Origin: Hyaloperonospora brassicae
Taxonomy: Eukaryota > Oomycota > Peronosporomycetes > Peronosporales > Peronosporaceae
Length of the DNA stretch: 64,000 nt
Assembly: GCA_947650285.1 (NCBI GenBank)
Contig: CANTFL010000873.1
Coordinates: forward strand, 1 to 64,000
Direction of reading: 5' to 3'
The notes under the pieces are model-generated. The model saw only the letters and a list, made by a program, of their open reading frames with translations. It had not been told where the DNA came from and did not search any database. This document shows positions 11,422 to 22,059 of the stretch, in pieces. Each line of letters begins with the position of its first letter. Positions within the stretch are counted from its first letter, which is position 1. Both the position numbers and the translations under genes were made by a program.

Positions 11422-14350
11422 CGCGTCATATTCACCGGACTCCGGACAAGCAAGATAGCACGGAGCATCTTTTTAACGTCAAACACACTGATTTCAAATC
11501 GTGGATCATATAACGCTGTAGTAAGAGCGCCAGTGCCGACGCATCCATAGATCCCGTGCCTGTGGCAATTTTTGAAAAATTCTTATTACGTTTCAGTGTA
11601 TCCCATTTTATTCATGTGTAACAGGGCGAGGGCACAATGCTCACAATTTTTATCAAGCGTGAAGCCTCCTCTATCCTTAACGAAAGCTATTGCTTGAAGC
11701 AACGGTTCCCGGAACTCTTCCATCCTACCGAATACCCGCTCCAAGCGTTCGGAAACGAAAGGAATGGGCTCGAGATCCGATGCATCATCCGACTTTGCAT
11801 TGGACGTGGTCGTGCCTGTAGCTGATGGAGCATCGAACAGTACGATATTTTTCTGGTCTGAATCATCATGTCAAGACGTAGTGCGATAAATTGTAGCCAC
11901 TTGTTTAAATAACGTTAATGAGTGAGCACAGAAAAACTGTGCCAAAGACCGTGTGTGAAAGGCGAAGAGTTCGCATACTGTTGGAAGGTTACAAAGTAAG
12001 GAGCGCATGAAGCTGTTCTTCTTCGTAGAAGCGCGAAAATATCTCTCGACTTCTGTTCTCAGCACAGTTATAATTTTAGCAGCTTATTGCTTCCCCCGCA
12101 CGTGGTAACCGGTACTGATCGACTTTAAAAACCCGGCGCCTCAGATTTTTTATCATTACCTTACACACGGCGTTTATTTTTGTCAAGTGGTTATAGTTTA
12201 CGTGAGTAACGCGCTACATTAATCTACGGATCGATGGGAAAGACCTGAATTGTCAAGAATAGAATTAGATTTTTACGATAAATGGCCGTTTTAGTCATGA
12301 TGTGTAAGAAAAAATGGCTAGATAAATGAGAAGCCTTCTACGCCGTTTTAGCTAGTCTCATGGATGATTTTTTTGTATAAATTAGGGTGTGTACACTAAA
12401 AAGGCTGGACGCATACTTGGTGAAGTGGCGATCACAAGATTCTTGTGACCTCGACTCTTCACTGACGCCCAAACGACCAATTATCAAAACGTGTACTCTG
12501 TTTCCGTGCAATTAGCTTCTATTCCTATCTTGTGCTATCGTCGGTAGATTGGGCTGCACTCTTCGAGGTGGACTCGTGTAGAGGGAAAACCTTGACCGTG
12601 TTTGTGAAGGGGTTGGAGGTGATCGCGTGAAAAACTTCACACGACCACGGGTATCCTTGTAGAGTGCTCGATATGATGTCACCCTTATTTCAACGAGACA
12701 TCCTTTTCCAATACCTAGATACTTGATACGCTTGACCTTCTGACCACTTGAGCTGTCTTGCGATCTAGTAGCTTGTTCTTTACAGTGTTGCTGCGTTCGA
12801 TCGCAGTTGAGGAGTGTGTCGTGAAAGTCAATGATTACTGGCCAAATAATGCAGGGGCATGACTTGATTGAATGGTCCGAGTTCTTTTGACGTCGGATGG
12901 CCGTCAATACAACCCGAAGGAGAATTCGACACATATACTTATAATCTATTGATACCTGTTTAACGTTTATCAATTACCGCATATTTAGCACCATGCTTGC
13001 CGGATGCTTCGGATATGCTGAAGCCCCGTTGTACGACGTGGCCCATCTCATGTACCCTTCTACTCGCGAGTTGTAAATAGCGTGGTGTATTACACGTCGA
13101 CCTGATAGCGATCGCGGCCTTGATTGAAATCTCCATCTAGATCGCACTTCGCGTGATATGGTACACATCATCCTGATTGCAGATTGCAGATCGCAATTTC
13201 CATCCTGATCGCGATCGCCTACTTTGGTACGCACCGGAAACATTACTATTGCAATCGTGGTAGTGATCGCTTCCATGATCATGGTCACATGCATGGTCAC
13301 TTTCTTTGCCGTGGTGGCGTATATTGTAGAATAATCCTCGCGCTAACTCTTCATCGTTCTTCAACCTGAGAACAAATCTCATGTTCCGTCGATCATATTT
13401 GCTCGTTGTACAAATGTAATGAGACCAGTGCGACCATTTTCAACAATCGTCAATGGACCGAACTTAGTCGGAGCCATATCAGTCCTCCTTTATTATTTGC
13501 TTGATTACTTTACCACACATATCGATGGACGTGGACCGTGCGTATGCAGGTCAACAGCTTGCTATTGTGAGATGTAACAGCGTTATACAGGCAAAAGAGG
13601 ACAATCTACCCAACCAGCTGACGTATCTTGCTAATTTGTGTGTCGACACGGGCGGCATGGTAGAGTTTGAGTGGTTGGAAGTCACGAAAATGCCTTAAGG
13701 AAGCAAAAAAGATTATCAGGTCGCTACATACGGACTTCCTGAAGAATTGTCGCACTGATATCGTATGATCTTTCGCACAACAAGTCCTCATTCTGCGAAC
13801 GCGAAGACATATGTAGCTTGGTACAGTCCCTCTCCCTTTACGCAGCCGTATGCGCCTAAGGGGGAGACTCTGTTTTGGTCTGATTGATGTGTTCGAAATC
13901 CTGGACTACTCTTGACTGCACAACGCCCTCGAATTTTATCGTCTAGAACATCTAGCAGCCAATTCATCGTATTAATATTGTTATTTCGAAATTCTCATCT
14001 TACGGCTTACTGAAAGTACACTCCTTTAAAGAGAAGACTGTGATATGCATGCTGGCTTGCATTGTATATATTGATGAAGCGTGGACGAATGCGGGGTCTT
14101 AGGAACAGCGCAAATTCCACGGAACCTCGACATATATCATTGGGGGTAGCTGACACGGCCAGCATGCCACGACGCGAAGACAAAAACTTGTCGGTGAAAT
14201 GTTCGGCATTTTCTTATCACGAAAACAGTAACCATTTGCAAGACGCGAGACGCTTTCTTATTCGCGCAAAAGCGTTCATTTATTCATACCTTTAGACTTC
14301 ACAGATAGAAGGATAAGCTACAATCTTCACAATTACAAAAGGGGGTTTAT
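11422..14350. other. Decayed sequence between two inverted LTRs
   Basis: No gene is supported. Minus-strand frames at 12512-12973 and 12974-13300 are low-complexity His/Met-rich or broken. A minus-strand stretch near 13390-13485 translates to a protein-like run (KFGPLTIVENGRTGL) that could be a retroelement remnant, but it is interrupted by stops and I cannot assign it. Confidence 0.5.
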
Positions 14351-14827
14351 TGTAACAAGGTTACACATTGATTAGAAATTGAAATTAGAGGTGTGGTTCA
14401 CACCAAGGACGATATCCCATCGAAAGTGACACCAGAACACCATATCAGTCGTTGGGAGTTGACGTGTGTCAGCCACCAGATACAAGATCTCTAAAAAGGT
14501 ACCAATTATGGCATTTGTATCTAAGTTAGGTACGTTTAGATTGAGAGGTCACTTTACATTTAGAAAAATGAAGTTCAGTTCCCCTGTTAGTCTGCTAGAG
14601 ACACGTGCCTTGTTAAGGTGTCTCAGGTCGTAAGAGAATCAAGTCTTGTGAAGACGTAGACTATTCAGCACACTGTGCAGTCGATTTGCTATTTCGTTAA
14701 GGTACCTTGAACAAGGACCTGGAGCTTTAAGCTCGTTGACTCGTAGGGTCGTGTTCGTTTACCGAACTAAAATGCTCGTCAAGCATAAAGCCTTCCTCTG
14801 TCTAGGATATATGATAGCTCCTCTACA
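14351..14827 (+). repeat. Left LTR of gypsy element
   Basis: Begins TGTAAC and ends TACA, followed by two bases and TGGTAGC, the usual spacing to a primer-binding site complementary to a tRNA 3' end. Confidence 0.75.
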
Positions 14828-14829
14828 CC

Positions 14830-14841
14830 TGGTAGCAATTG
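14830..14841 (+). promoter_or_regulatory. Gypsy primer-binding site (tRNA 3' end type)
   Basis: TGGTAGCAATTG follows the left LTR by two bases. TGG plus further bases is the complement of the CCA end of a tRNA; a methionine-type tRNA is plausible but not proven. Confidence 0.5.
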
Positions 14842-15023
14842 TAGTCAATCTACGCCTGAGTTGAGAAAGACTGATTCGATGTGAGAATGGAAAGATCATC
14901 TCTCTCTTAGCCCCGGAAGGTCGCGCTTGATAAGCTGACCACGGCTGTGCGTCCAAGGTATGTCGAATTCCTTACGACACATGGTCCGGACGCGTTGAAC
15001 GCACGCCTCGAGACCTTAACACA

Positions 15024-15855
15024 ATGCGAAACGAACCTTGTAGGGAAGGTCCGAGACCAAATTTATTCGGCTATGCCACACGCTTTGTTTCTGTGTATGA
15101 AGAAAAGGCTAAGTCTTGCCTAGTCACGATGGAAATTAAACCTTACTCCAAGAAAGGGGGAGAAAATCTCATCTTAAGGATTCGTAAGGTAGAGATAGCC
15201 CAAATGTATGGTATAATACGGACTGAGTATGAGCGGGTCGCGGTGGCAATTAACAATCTAGCTACAGATCTAGAGAATTTAAACTTTACGTGCAGTGCTT
15301 CCATCGATGACACCTTCCCCACATGGAACGTTTTAAGCTGCAGCTTATCCGCCCTTTTGCGTCGCATAACCTGGAATATCGCGTGCGATCACGATTCGTA
15401 TCTTTACAGGGCAAGAATGATTTGTCGTACTATGTCCAAGAGTTGAGGACACTCATAACCGCTATGCAGAATAACCGATCCCAGAGGCAGTTCATTTGGC
15501 GGTGTTCATGGAAGGTCGTCGTCCTGGTCTATCCAGAACTGAAGTCTTTCGTGTCATCCCCACTACCTTGGACGAGGCTATCGACATAGCGCAAAAAGCG
15601 GACTACAAATTTAAGCTTGCTAAGATTGGATTAGATGGGTATAACTCGAGATCTAATCAAGAAAGCTCTATGAGTACCTTAACGTTCTCTAAACCTGAAC
15701 CTATGGACGGATCAATGCAGAAGGTGACATTGAAAATAAAGCTGAGATTCAAGTTGCTGAACAACAACGCGTCATCCGTAACTGATATACATGCGAAGGC
15801 CCTGAGCACTTACGTCCCGGATGACCATTGCGCGAACAACGACAGGCTCAAATGA
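15024..15855 (+). pseudogene. Gypsy gag remnant
   Basis: The best preserved part, around 15490-15850, reads as the C-terminal half of a retrotransposon gag domain (phrases such as TLDEAIDIAQKADYKFK). Upstream parts of the same domain are spread over other frames, so at least two frameshifts have occurred. Gag would form the virus-like particle that packages the element RNA. No zinc knuckle survives in recognisable form. Confidence 0.7.
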
Positions 15856-16059
15856 GTCGAATTCCTACCAAAAAAACTAGAATTATGGTATGGAACGCGA
15901 AAGCGTCAAATGATTAGTAGGTGCGGGGCGTCCTACTGGGGATGAACTGGGTTCTGTAGTATCTCAGGGATGTGGAGCTGGGCAGATATTAGTCCCTTAG
16001 AGCTCTGTTGGGCTCTATAACACAGATTGTTTTGTAAGTCGGGGTCGCTTGTAGTTACA

Positions 16060-16200
16060 GCAGCACAAAAATATCCTCATCGATTCCGGGGCATCAAGAA
16101 ATGATGCTCGTCGCCGTTCCCTGGAAGGGAGTCAGCCGTATGATGCAGCGCTGAGAGTGCAAGATAATGAGACTATCACCGTTCTTCTGATGAAATGAAA
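16060..16200 (+). pseudogene. Gypsy aspartic protease remnant
   Basis: The catalytic signature ILIDSGASRN is readable near 16070-16105, matching the D-S/T-G-A-S active site of retroviral-type proteases. The surrounding frame soon meets stops. The enzyme would normally cleave the gag-pol polyprotein. Confidence 0.7.
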
Positions 16201-17535
16201 GTGTGTTACCTCGCCTAATATTTCCATGAATCTAGGTGTGATGTTCTTGGACTTTGATAGCGTAGAAAGCTGCCTTGTGATTGACGTAGACAAAAGATAT
16301 GATCTCACTATAGGAAAGGCTTGGCTAAGGAACCATTATACATGGTTTGATTGGAGGTATAATAACCCTGGTAAAACGCACAAGATTCTTCATGGAGCTT
16401 TGGAGAGTCATGAACCCACCTCTGCTAGGAAACAAAAGCGCTATTGGCGCGAGCCACTTCCTGGATCGGCTAGTGTGCTGGACATTAATATTTCAGAGTT
16501 ACCTGACACCAAATATGTCAATGACGTAAGTCCCGAGCTAGAATCATCGATGGGGGGTGGCGTGTCACCTATTCTGTTAAGTGATACTCATGGTGATAGT
16601 GTATCACCAAATTATGCTAGCATCATTGGCCTCGGTCCAAAATACCGAGTTGATCCCGCATGATGGGTGTGAAGTGGCATGTATAAATCCACTGAGTAAA
16701 ACGTTTGAGCTAAGATACCTTCACTAGATGTTTGTTAAGACATCAGCTCTTGTGTAGAGCACGCTTAGGTTAGCAACGAACCAGGGAAAACCTTGTCCCG
16801 ACCTCTATGAGGTGTAAGTTCTCATTAAAGATACGACAACGACGTCAGGCAGCAACTTCAAAGAGCAAAGCGTCCACTTCGTTACACATTGACAGTAGTA
16901 ATAACAAACTCTATACAATTTTTGATGGAGTGACTGGTTACATTGGTGGCAGCGTTAGCCTTATGACCTTTCCATTTTTGGATAATCTATTGGTTGGTTT
17001 GGTGAGGCATATTCGGGTACGCGAACGACCCACTATATCCGGTATATTCCAACCATGGTTTTTGAGAGGTAGTGGCAGGGTTTTCAGTTCCTGTGGGATT
17101 CATACTGCGATTGTCACCCTCAGGAATTATTGTATACAGTGAGGGTATTGAACCAGCAGTCATAGTCTTAAAGATTAGCCTACTGCACCACTAACCCAGA
17201 GATCCACCCATATGGATGATCTATTTGAGCTAGATGGAATGTATGATGGCGAGTGTAGTCAGGTATTAAAGGCAGACGACTTACCCAATCTTGTGCTCAT
17301 TATCCCCAGGGATGAGCTAAACCCTTCCTCACTCATGGATGATTCTGTCCTTGATGACACGAAGATGGCACTCGGTGCCCGTATTGGATCTGCGATCCGT
17401 AAAGATCTCACGGACGCCATCTACCCTTTGTTTAATAAGCTTCAGGACTTGATTTGAAACAAACTATCGTCCGTTTTACCTACCAATAGAGGTGTTCGTC
17501 ATTAATCGACCTGGTTCCTGGAACCAAGTACTGCG

Positions 17536-18350
17536 TTGCTCGGCAGTGACCTTTTCCAAAAGAACAGTGTGATGTCATTAACGACTTCATTCGTGCTAAT
17601 CATGCGGCAGGGATGGTTCAAGAGAGTAATGATTCCCATTCCACGCCCACATTTTGTGTCAAGAAGCCGAATGGAAAGTGGCGCATTGTTCACGCTTATA
17701 GTAATCCAAATGAGGCTGTCATATGGGCCCAGACATCTATTCCTCGAAAGAATATGCTTCAGGACACCATATCTGGATGTACCAGGTTCAGTGTACTAGG
17801 CCTAGTCGATGATTATTACCAATTGATCATGCTAGCCATCGATGTCCCGCTAACTGCGGTAAGCACTCCAAGAGGTATGCTTTGGGAGTGGCTTGTTATG
17901 CCTTAAGGGTTATTTAATACCCCGGCTACATCTAATTGTCTCGTGACGCAATTGTTCAGTTCCCATTGAGGCCATGCACATAAGTACTATAATGACATAT
18001 TTTTTCATAGTCGTGCATCAAATGGTCGGTCCGACGTGGACAATCATATTTTCATTTACGATCAGTGCTTGAGTGCATGCGCACGAATAAGTTTTACGCT
18101 AATGAACTTGAATGACTTTTTGGCGCTGAATAATTCACTTTTCTTGGATGCTTCATTTGTTATCGAGTCCCACGGGCAAACCCCGCTAACGTCAAAATCA
18201 TTGTATATTTGCCGGCTCCTAATAACCAAAAGGACGTACACAAGTGTCTCAGCCTCGATAACTACTTGCACAAGTACAGTGAGAACTACACAGACGTGGC
18301 ACGTCCATTATCCAACCTCCTTTAAAGGATATTTAATGGTGCTGGACTAG
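17536..18350 (+). pseudogene. Gypsy reverse transcriptase remnant
   Basis: Typical gypsy RT phrases are present: KKPNGKWRIVHAY near 17655, then LVDDYYQL, then DVPLTAVSTPRGMLWEWLVMP to 17906. The catalytic YFDD box has become YYND near 17987-17998, losing the first of the paired aspartates, and several frameshifts follow. RT copies element RNA into DNA; this copy cannot do so. Confidence 0.85.
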
Positions 18351-18359
18351 CACACAAAA

Positions 18360-18810
18360 TGACGCGTTCAAAGCTGTTAAGGAGAGACTCCTTCAGACCC
18401 CAGTATTGGATCTGCCAGATCCTGCGCGGCTCTTCATTGTTGCCTGAGAAGCTCCTGACTTTGCCATTGGCTATGCATTATTGCCAGATGGCCCGGATGG
18501 TCATGAGCGTGTTGTCGCGAATGATTCTCGCAAGCTGAAAGCTACATAGAAGAACTATCCGGTTCATGGCAAAGAGCTGCTTGCAATGAAGTATCCTCTA
18601 GTCAAATTATGAACCCATCTGCTTGGCTCCAAGTTTTTTGTGATCGATTTCGATCATGCGTCATTTTGCACTGCGACGCAGTCGCCTCATCTCGATCAGA
18701 GAATGGCTCGTTGAATTTCTTTCTTTGCCGCATATAACTTCGAGTTTAAGTACAAGCCGGGATGACGCAAAGCTTTGGCCGATGCGTTATCGCGCAGGCC
18801 TGGCTATGAT
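18360..18810 (+). pseudogene. Gypsy RNase H remnant
   Basis: Reading across one or two in-frame stops gives the expected RNase H run (KERLLQTPVLDLPDPARLF, then NYPVHGKELLAMKYPL), ending in the tether sequence ADALSRRPGYD typical of gypsy polyproteins. It lies directly downstream of RT, as expected. Confidence 0.8.
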
Positions 18811-18989
18811 CTTGCTCACGTAAAGACTTTGTCTTCGTCCATATCAGACTTGATTCGCACGTCCAATGCCCGTGATGATCCCTGCGTAGCTCTTTTACGT
18901 GCTCTTGGGAGCGAGGAGTTTGCCGACTCAGATACAGAATTGTCAACACGCTTACGTGCAAATCTTCATCGATATGCCATCAATTATGG

Positions 18990-19990
18990 TCTGATGTGAC
19001 ATTCCACGGATGTTTAAGATCCTCCTCGTATCATGGTTCCACACAATGAGGATTGAAAGTATCATATTCTCTATGAGGCACATGATACTGCGTTGGGTGG
19101 TTATCTCGGCCAAGAAAAGACATATAGCTCTGTGAGACAAACGTATTGGTGGCCCAAACTCTACAAATGAGTAGGTACGTACGTGTATATGTGTTAAACG
19201 TTTCGGCGGGTCAACCTCATCCCATCCGGCTGCGCCTCTTGCCATTTTACCATACCCTCTGATTGTTGGGAATCCATAAGTATGGAATTTGTTTTTGGTC
19301 TACCGAAGTATCCGGAGGCAAAACTAAAATTGTGGTCTTTGTTGACCGTTTGAACAAGATGGCTCATTGGCGGATGTGTTAGAAACCATTGAAGGTGAAG
19401 GTACAGCGAATCTGCTCATCGATCGAGTGTTTTGTCAATACGTTTTGCCTCTGGGTATTATCTCTGTTAGAGATCCCCGCTTCACTAGGAAGTTTTGGAA
19501 GTCCGTCTTCAAGGTGCTGGGTATCCGTTTGGACATGTCCATAGCGGATCACCCGCATACAGAGGGTCAAATTGAACGAGTGAATAGTGTTTTCGGTGAT
19601 ATTTTACACAATATATGCGCTGACACGCCTAAACGTTGGGTTTCCATAATCCCTGTCGTTGCGTTTGCGTCAAATAACGCCGTGCATTCCTACACCGGGT
19701 ACACACCATTCTAAGCGAGCAGCCTCACACACACTCGCGTTCCGTCAACGCTACCACTGCGTGGTTCAGGGCTTGGTTGGAGGAGAAATGAACGATCGGA
19801 TTGCTGATATCAGCCCTGCTACTTTTTACAAACAGGTAAGCGAGTTTCTCGCAACGCGATTGAATGTCATACGAAATGTGCGTGACGCACTGGCGGATAG
19901 CCAAGACAAACAGAACGAACAAGGAGATGCCAAAGCCAGAGGTTGTATTATAAGTTATGCGGTCGGAGACCAAGTTCTACTCAACGCTAA
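18990..19990 (+). pseudogene. Gypsy integrase remnant
   Basis: The stretch starts with the zinc-binding neighbourhood (YEAHDTALGGYLGQEKTY, then RQTYWWPKLY) and continues into the rve core: VFVDRLNKMAH, then the longest clean part at 19367-19714 with ADHPHTEGQIERVN around the catalytic Glu. Stops and frame changes separate the parts. Integrase inserts the DNA copy into chromosomes. Confidence 0.85.
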
Positions 19991-20655
19991 AATCTTACTT
20001 ACAAATGTAGTGTCTGCTGTCTTCAAGACAAAGTTGCGTCCGCGCTTCATTAAAACATTCACGGTCATCGCTAATAAGGGGTTTGCGTATACGCTCAACC
20101 TTCCGCGCAAATTGCGCACACACCCTGTGTTCAACGTTGGCTTGCTTGAGACATATCGGGACCCTTTCCACGTGAACTTGGAGGCGCTTGCGCCGCATAA
20201 ATTGGCCTTGCCATCGGCTGTTGCATCCGAATCAGGAGGTCAAGTTGGCCCTCCATCCGATCTTGGCCCATCTCCAATGCCTGGAAACGGGCTTGGCCCA
20301 ACTCCAATGCCTACACGCGGGCTTGCATTACGTCGAACGCAATCTGGCTCTTCCAATGTCTCACGTAAACCACTCAGCTCGAGAAGCAGCTTCTCATGCT
20401 CCTCCTTCGGTATACCGACCGCCACCGACGCTGCTTGATGAGCAAGGGAACTACCAGTTCCATGTGGAGAGGATCCTGAAACGACGTCGTCGTCATGGCC
20501 AATACCAGTGACTGGTGAAGTGGCGAGGGAACCCAAAGTTGGAAAATTCGTGGGAGTATGAGATGTTCCTTCGGCATGATTGCCCATACGCCGTTGATGT
20601 TTACGATCATCGTGGCAAGGGTCTTCCATCGACCGAGGGCGCTTCCCACCAATAG
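19659..20655 (+). pseudogene. Gypsy integrase C-terminus and chromodomain
   Basis: After the integrase core the frame reads through a GPY/F-like region (TKLRPRFIKTFTV, then HPVFNVGLLETYRDP) and a Pro/Gly-rich linker with tandem LGPSPMP/LGPTPMP units. It ends in a chromodomain at about 20440-20650, with the hallmark LVKWRGNP and ENSWEYE. An in-frame TGA stands where the third residue of YLVKWRG would be. Chromodomains guide insertion to marked chromatin in this retrotransposon branch. Confidence 0.85.
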
Positions 20656-20986
20656 TGGTTGGAGGTAGCGGGTTTCTCCGCACCATTGGGACGGAAAAAG
20701 TGGCTACCGGCGTAGCTGAAGCGCAGCGCGTACGTGTACGCAACTGGTCTCTGGCCTTGAGCTTGGCGTATTTGTACCGAAGATTTCGTTCCAGACGAAC
20801 GTCAGTCACACTGACACTTGCCTTCAGTGATGGCACACTGATGACATGCCGCGTGCGGTATACCCAACAGATGAACTTATTGTCCTCCTCTTCAGGCAAC
20901 TCGCCGGCAAACAACAAGATGGGTACGCCCCTAATCGGTCGAACCGAAATACCCCGAGTCAATCTTTCAAGGTATGCCTTGTATTG
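20240..20986 (-). other. Antisense open frame in gypsy 3' region (inner)
   Basis: On the minus strand this stays open for about 245 codons but has no ATG at its start. The half lying beyond the sense-strand chromodomain (20656-20986) reads like ordinary protein: VRPIRGVPILLFAGELPEEE, then KFICWVYRTRHVISVPSL, then KYAKLKARDQLRTRTRCA. The lower half merely mirrors the sense chromodomain. The family is unknown to me. Openness in an element whose sense genes are riddled with stops is unexpected. Confidence 0.4.
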
Positions 20987-21128
20987 ACCTTAAGTGGTCA
21001 GTAAAGGTTCGAGTTACCTCTCATGTAGGAACTGGCGCAAGACGATGTCTTTTGGCGACGTATCCTCTCGGCCAATGGCCCATGTTGCAAGGCTACGGCT
21101 TCCCGTTTGACGGACACATTGCTCCACG

Positions 21129-21473
21129 TCAGGTGTTGTAAACACTTAACACTCCGGTTTTAAATAACTGTATGGAAATAAGTGCGAAGTAGAGCACGCT
21201 CCTATCGCTAAAGAATCGACTCCTTTTGCTCACTGAGCGGGTTGGTGATGAGGCGTACACCTTATCTGTTGCATGATGCTGCGCTCCTAGATCTGTGGTA
21301 TCACCACGCTCAACAAATGGGTTTTCTGCAGTATGAGGCGTTGCTTCTTGCACTGGTGAGTCGGACACTGTCCTTTCTTCACCAAGGACATCGGTATCAC
21401 TATCACAGTCCTCCTCCGCATCAATGCCGAGGTAAGAAGAGAGAGTCGGGGACTCATGGGGTGGCGATGCCAT
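21129..21473 (-). CDS. Antisense ORF in gypsy 3' region (outer)
   Basis: A minus-strand ATG opens a 114-codon frame beginning MASPPHESPTLSSYLG, followed by an acidic, Ser/Thr-rich stretch (DAEEDCDSDTDVLGEE). Downstream on the minus strand another protein-like run appears (TWAIGREDTSPKDIVLRQF near 21010-21075), then the inner antisense frame. The three pieces could be the broken remains, or exons, of one antisense gene carried between chromodomain and 3' LTR. I do not recognise the product. Antisense genes in LTR elements are known in principle (for example in some plant elements and retroviruses). Confidence 0.4.
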   Translation of the reverse strand: MASPPHESPTLSSYLGIDAEEDCDSDTDVLGEERTVSDSPVQEATPHTAENPFVERGDTTDLGAQHHATDKVYASSPTRSVSKRSRFFSDRSVLYFALISIQLFKTGVLSVYNT

Positions 21474-21569
21474 GGTGTTTCGTGCTTTGCAAACCGTGAG
21501 GTTAGAGCGCACACACACCGTTTTCTTCGAGGAAAAGTTCGATTGACGTTTTGTGGTAACGTCAGTCAA

Positions 21570-21580
21570 GTGGGGGAGGG
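21570..21580 (+). promoter_or_regulatory. Gypsy polypurine tract
   Basis: GTGGGGGAGGG directly precedes the TG of the right LTR, where the plus-strand primer of a retrotransposon is expected. Confidence 0.75.
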
Positions 21581-22051
21581 TGTAACGGGGTTATACGTCG
21601 GCTGGTAGTCGACAATAGGTGTGGTGCACACAAGGGATGGGGTTCCATTAAAAATGATATTAGAACACAGTATCAATTGTTGAAGACTGATGTCTGTCAA
21701 CCATTGATTACGATATCTTTTATGAGGTTTATTTAGGACATTAGCGAGTAGGTTAATTAAGTTGTTCTAAGGTGTTCTTTTAGATAAACAAAAAGAAAGT
21801 TCAGTTCCCATTTTGATCAACATAAGACACGTGTCTCACGATGCGTCTTGATCAGAAGAGCTATCAACGCCTGTAAAGGTAGCTGCTCTTGAGCACTCTG
21901 TGCTGTGATTCTTTTATATCGTTTGGTTTTCTGAAACAGGGACCGTAAGCTCTCGAGCTTGTTGTCTCTCTGAGTCGGGTTCTTTGAACCAAAGTTGCTC
22001 GTTGAGCGTTAAGTCTTCCTCTGACTTAAGGAGCTGTGGAGCTCCACTACA
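21581..22051 (+). repeat. Right LTR of gypsy element
   Basis: Begins TGTAACGGGG and ends near 'gctccactaca'. It aligns along its length with the left LTR but at only about 60% identity with several indels, so it is either much older or from another subfamily. Confidence 0.7.
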
Positions 22052-22059
22052 GGAGACCA

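Larger units (their letters stand above)
14351..22051 (+). mobile_element. Decayed Ty3/gypsy chromovirus retrotransposon
   Basis: Order of parts on the plus strand: LTR (14351-14827); primer site TGGTAGC from 14830; gag remnants; an aspartic-protease motif; reverse transcriptase; RNase H; integrase; chromodomain; a purine tract 'gtgggggaggg' at 21570-21580; a second LTR starting 'tgtaacggggtta' at 21581. This order (integrase after RNase H, chromodomain at the end) defines the chromovirus branch of Ty3/gypsy. Coding parts carry many stops and frameshifts, so the copy is dead. The two LTRs are only about 60% alike, while the left LTR matches the inverted copy at 10960-11421 far better, so the element may be chimeric. 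No clean 5-base target duplication is adjacent to both ends ('tttat' precedes the left LTR and recurs 8 bases beyond the right one). Confidence 0.88.
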
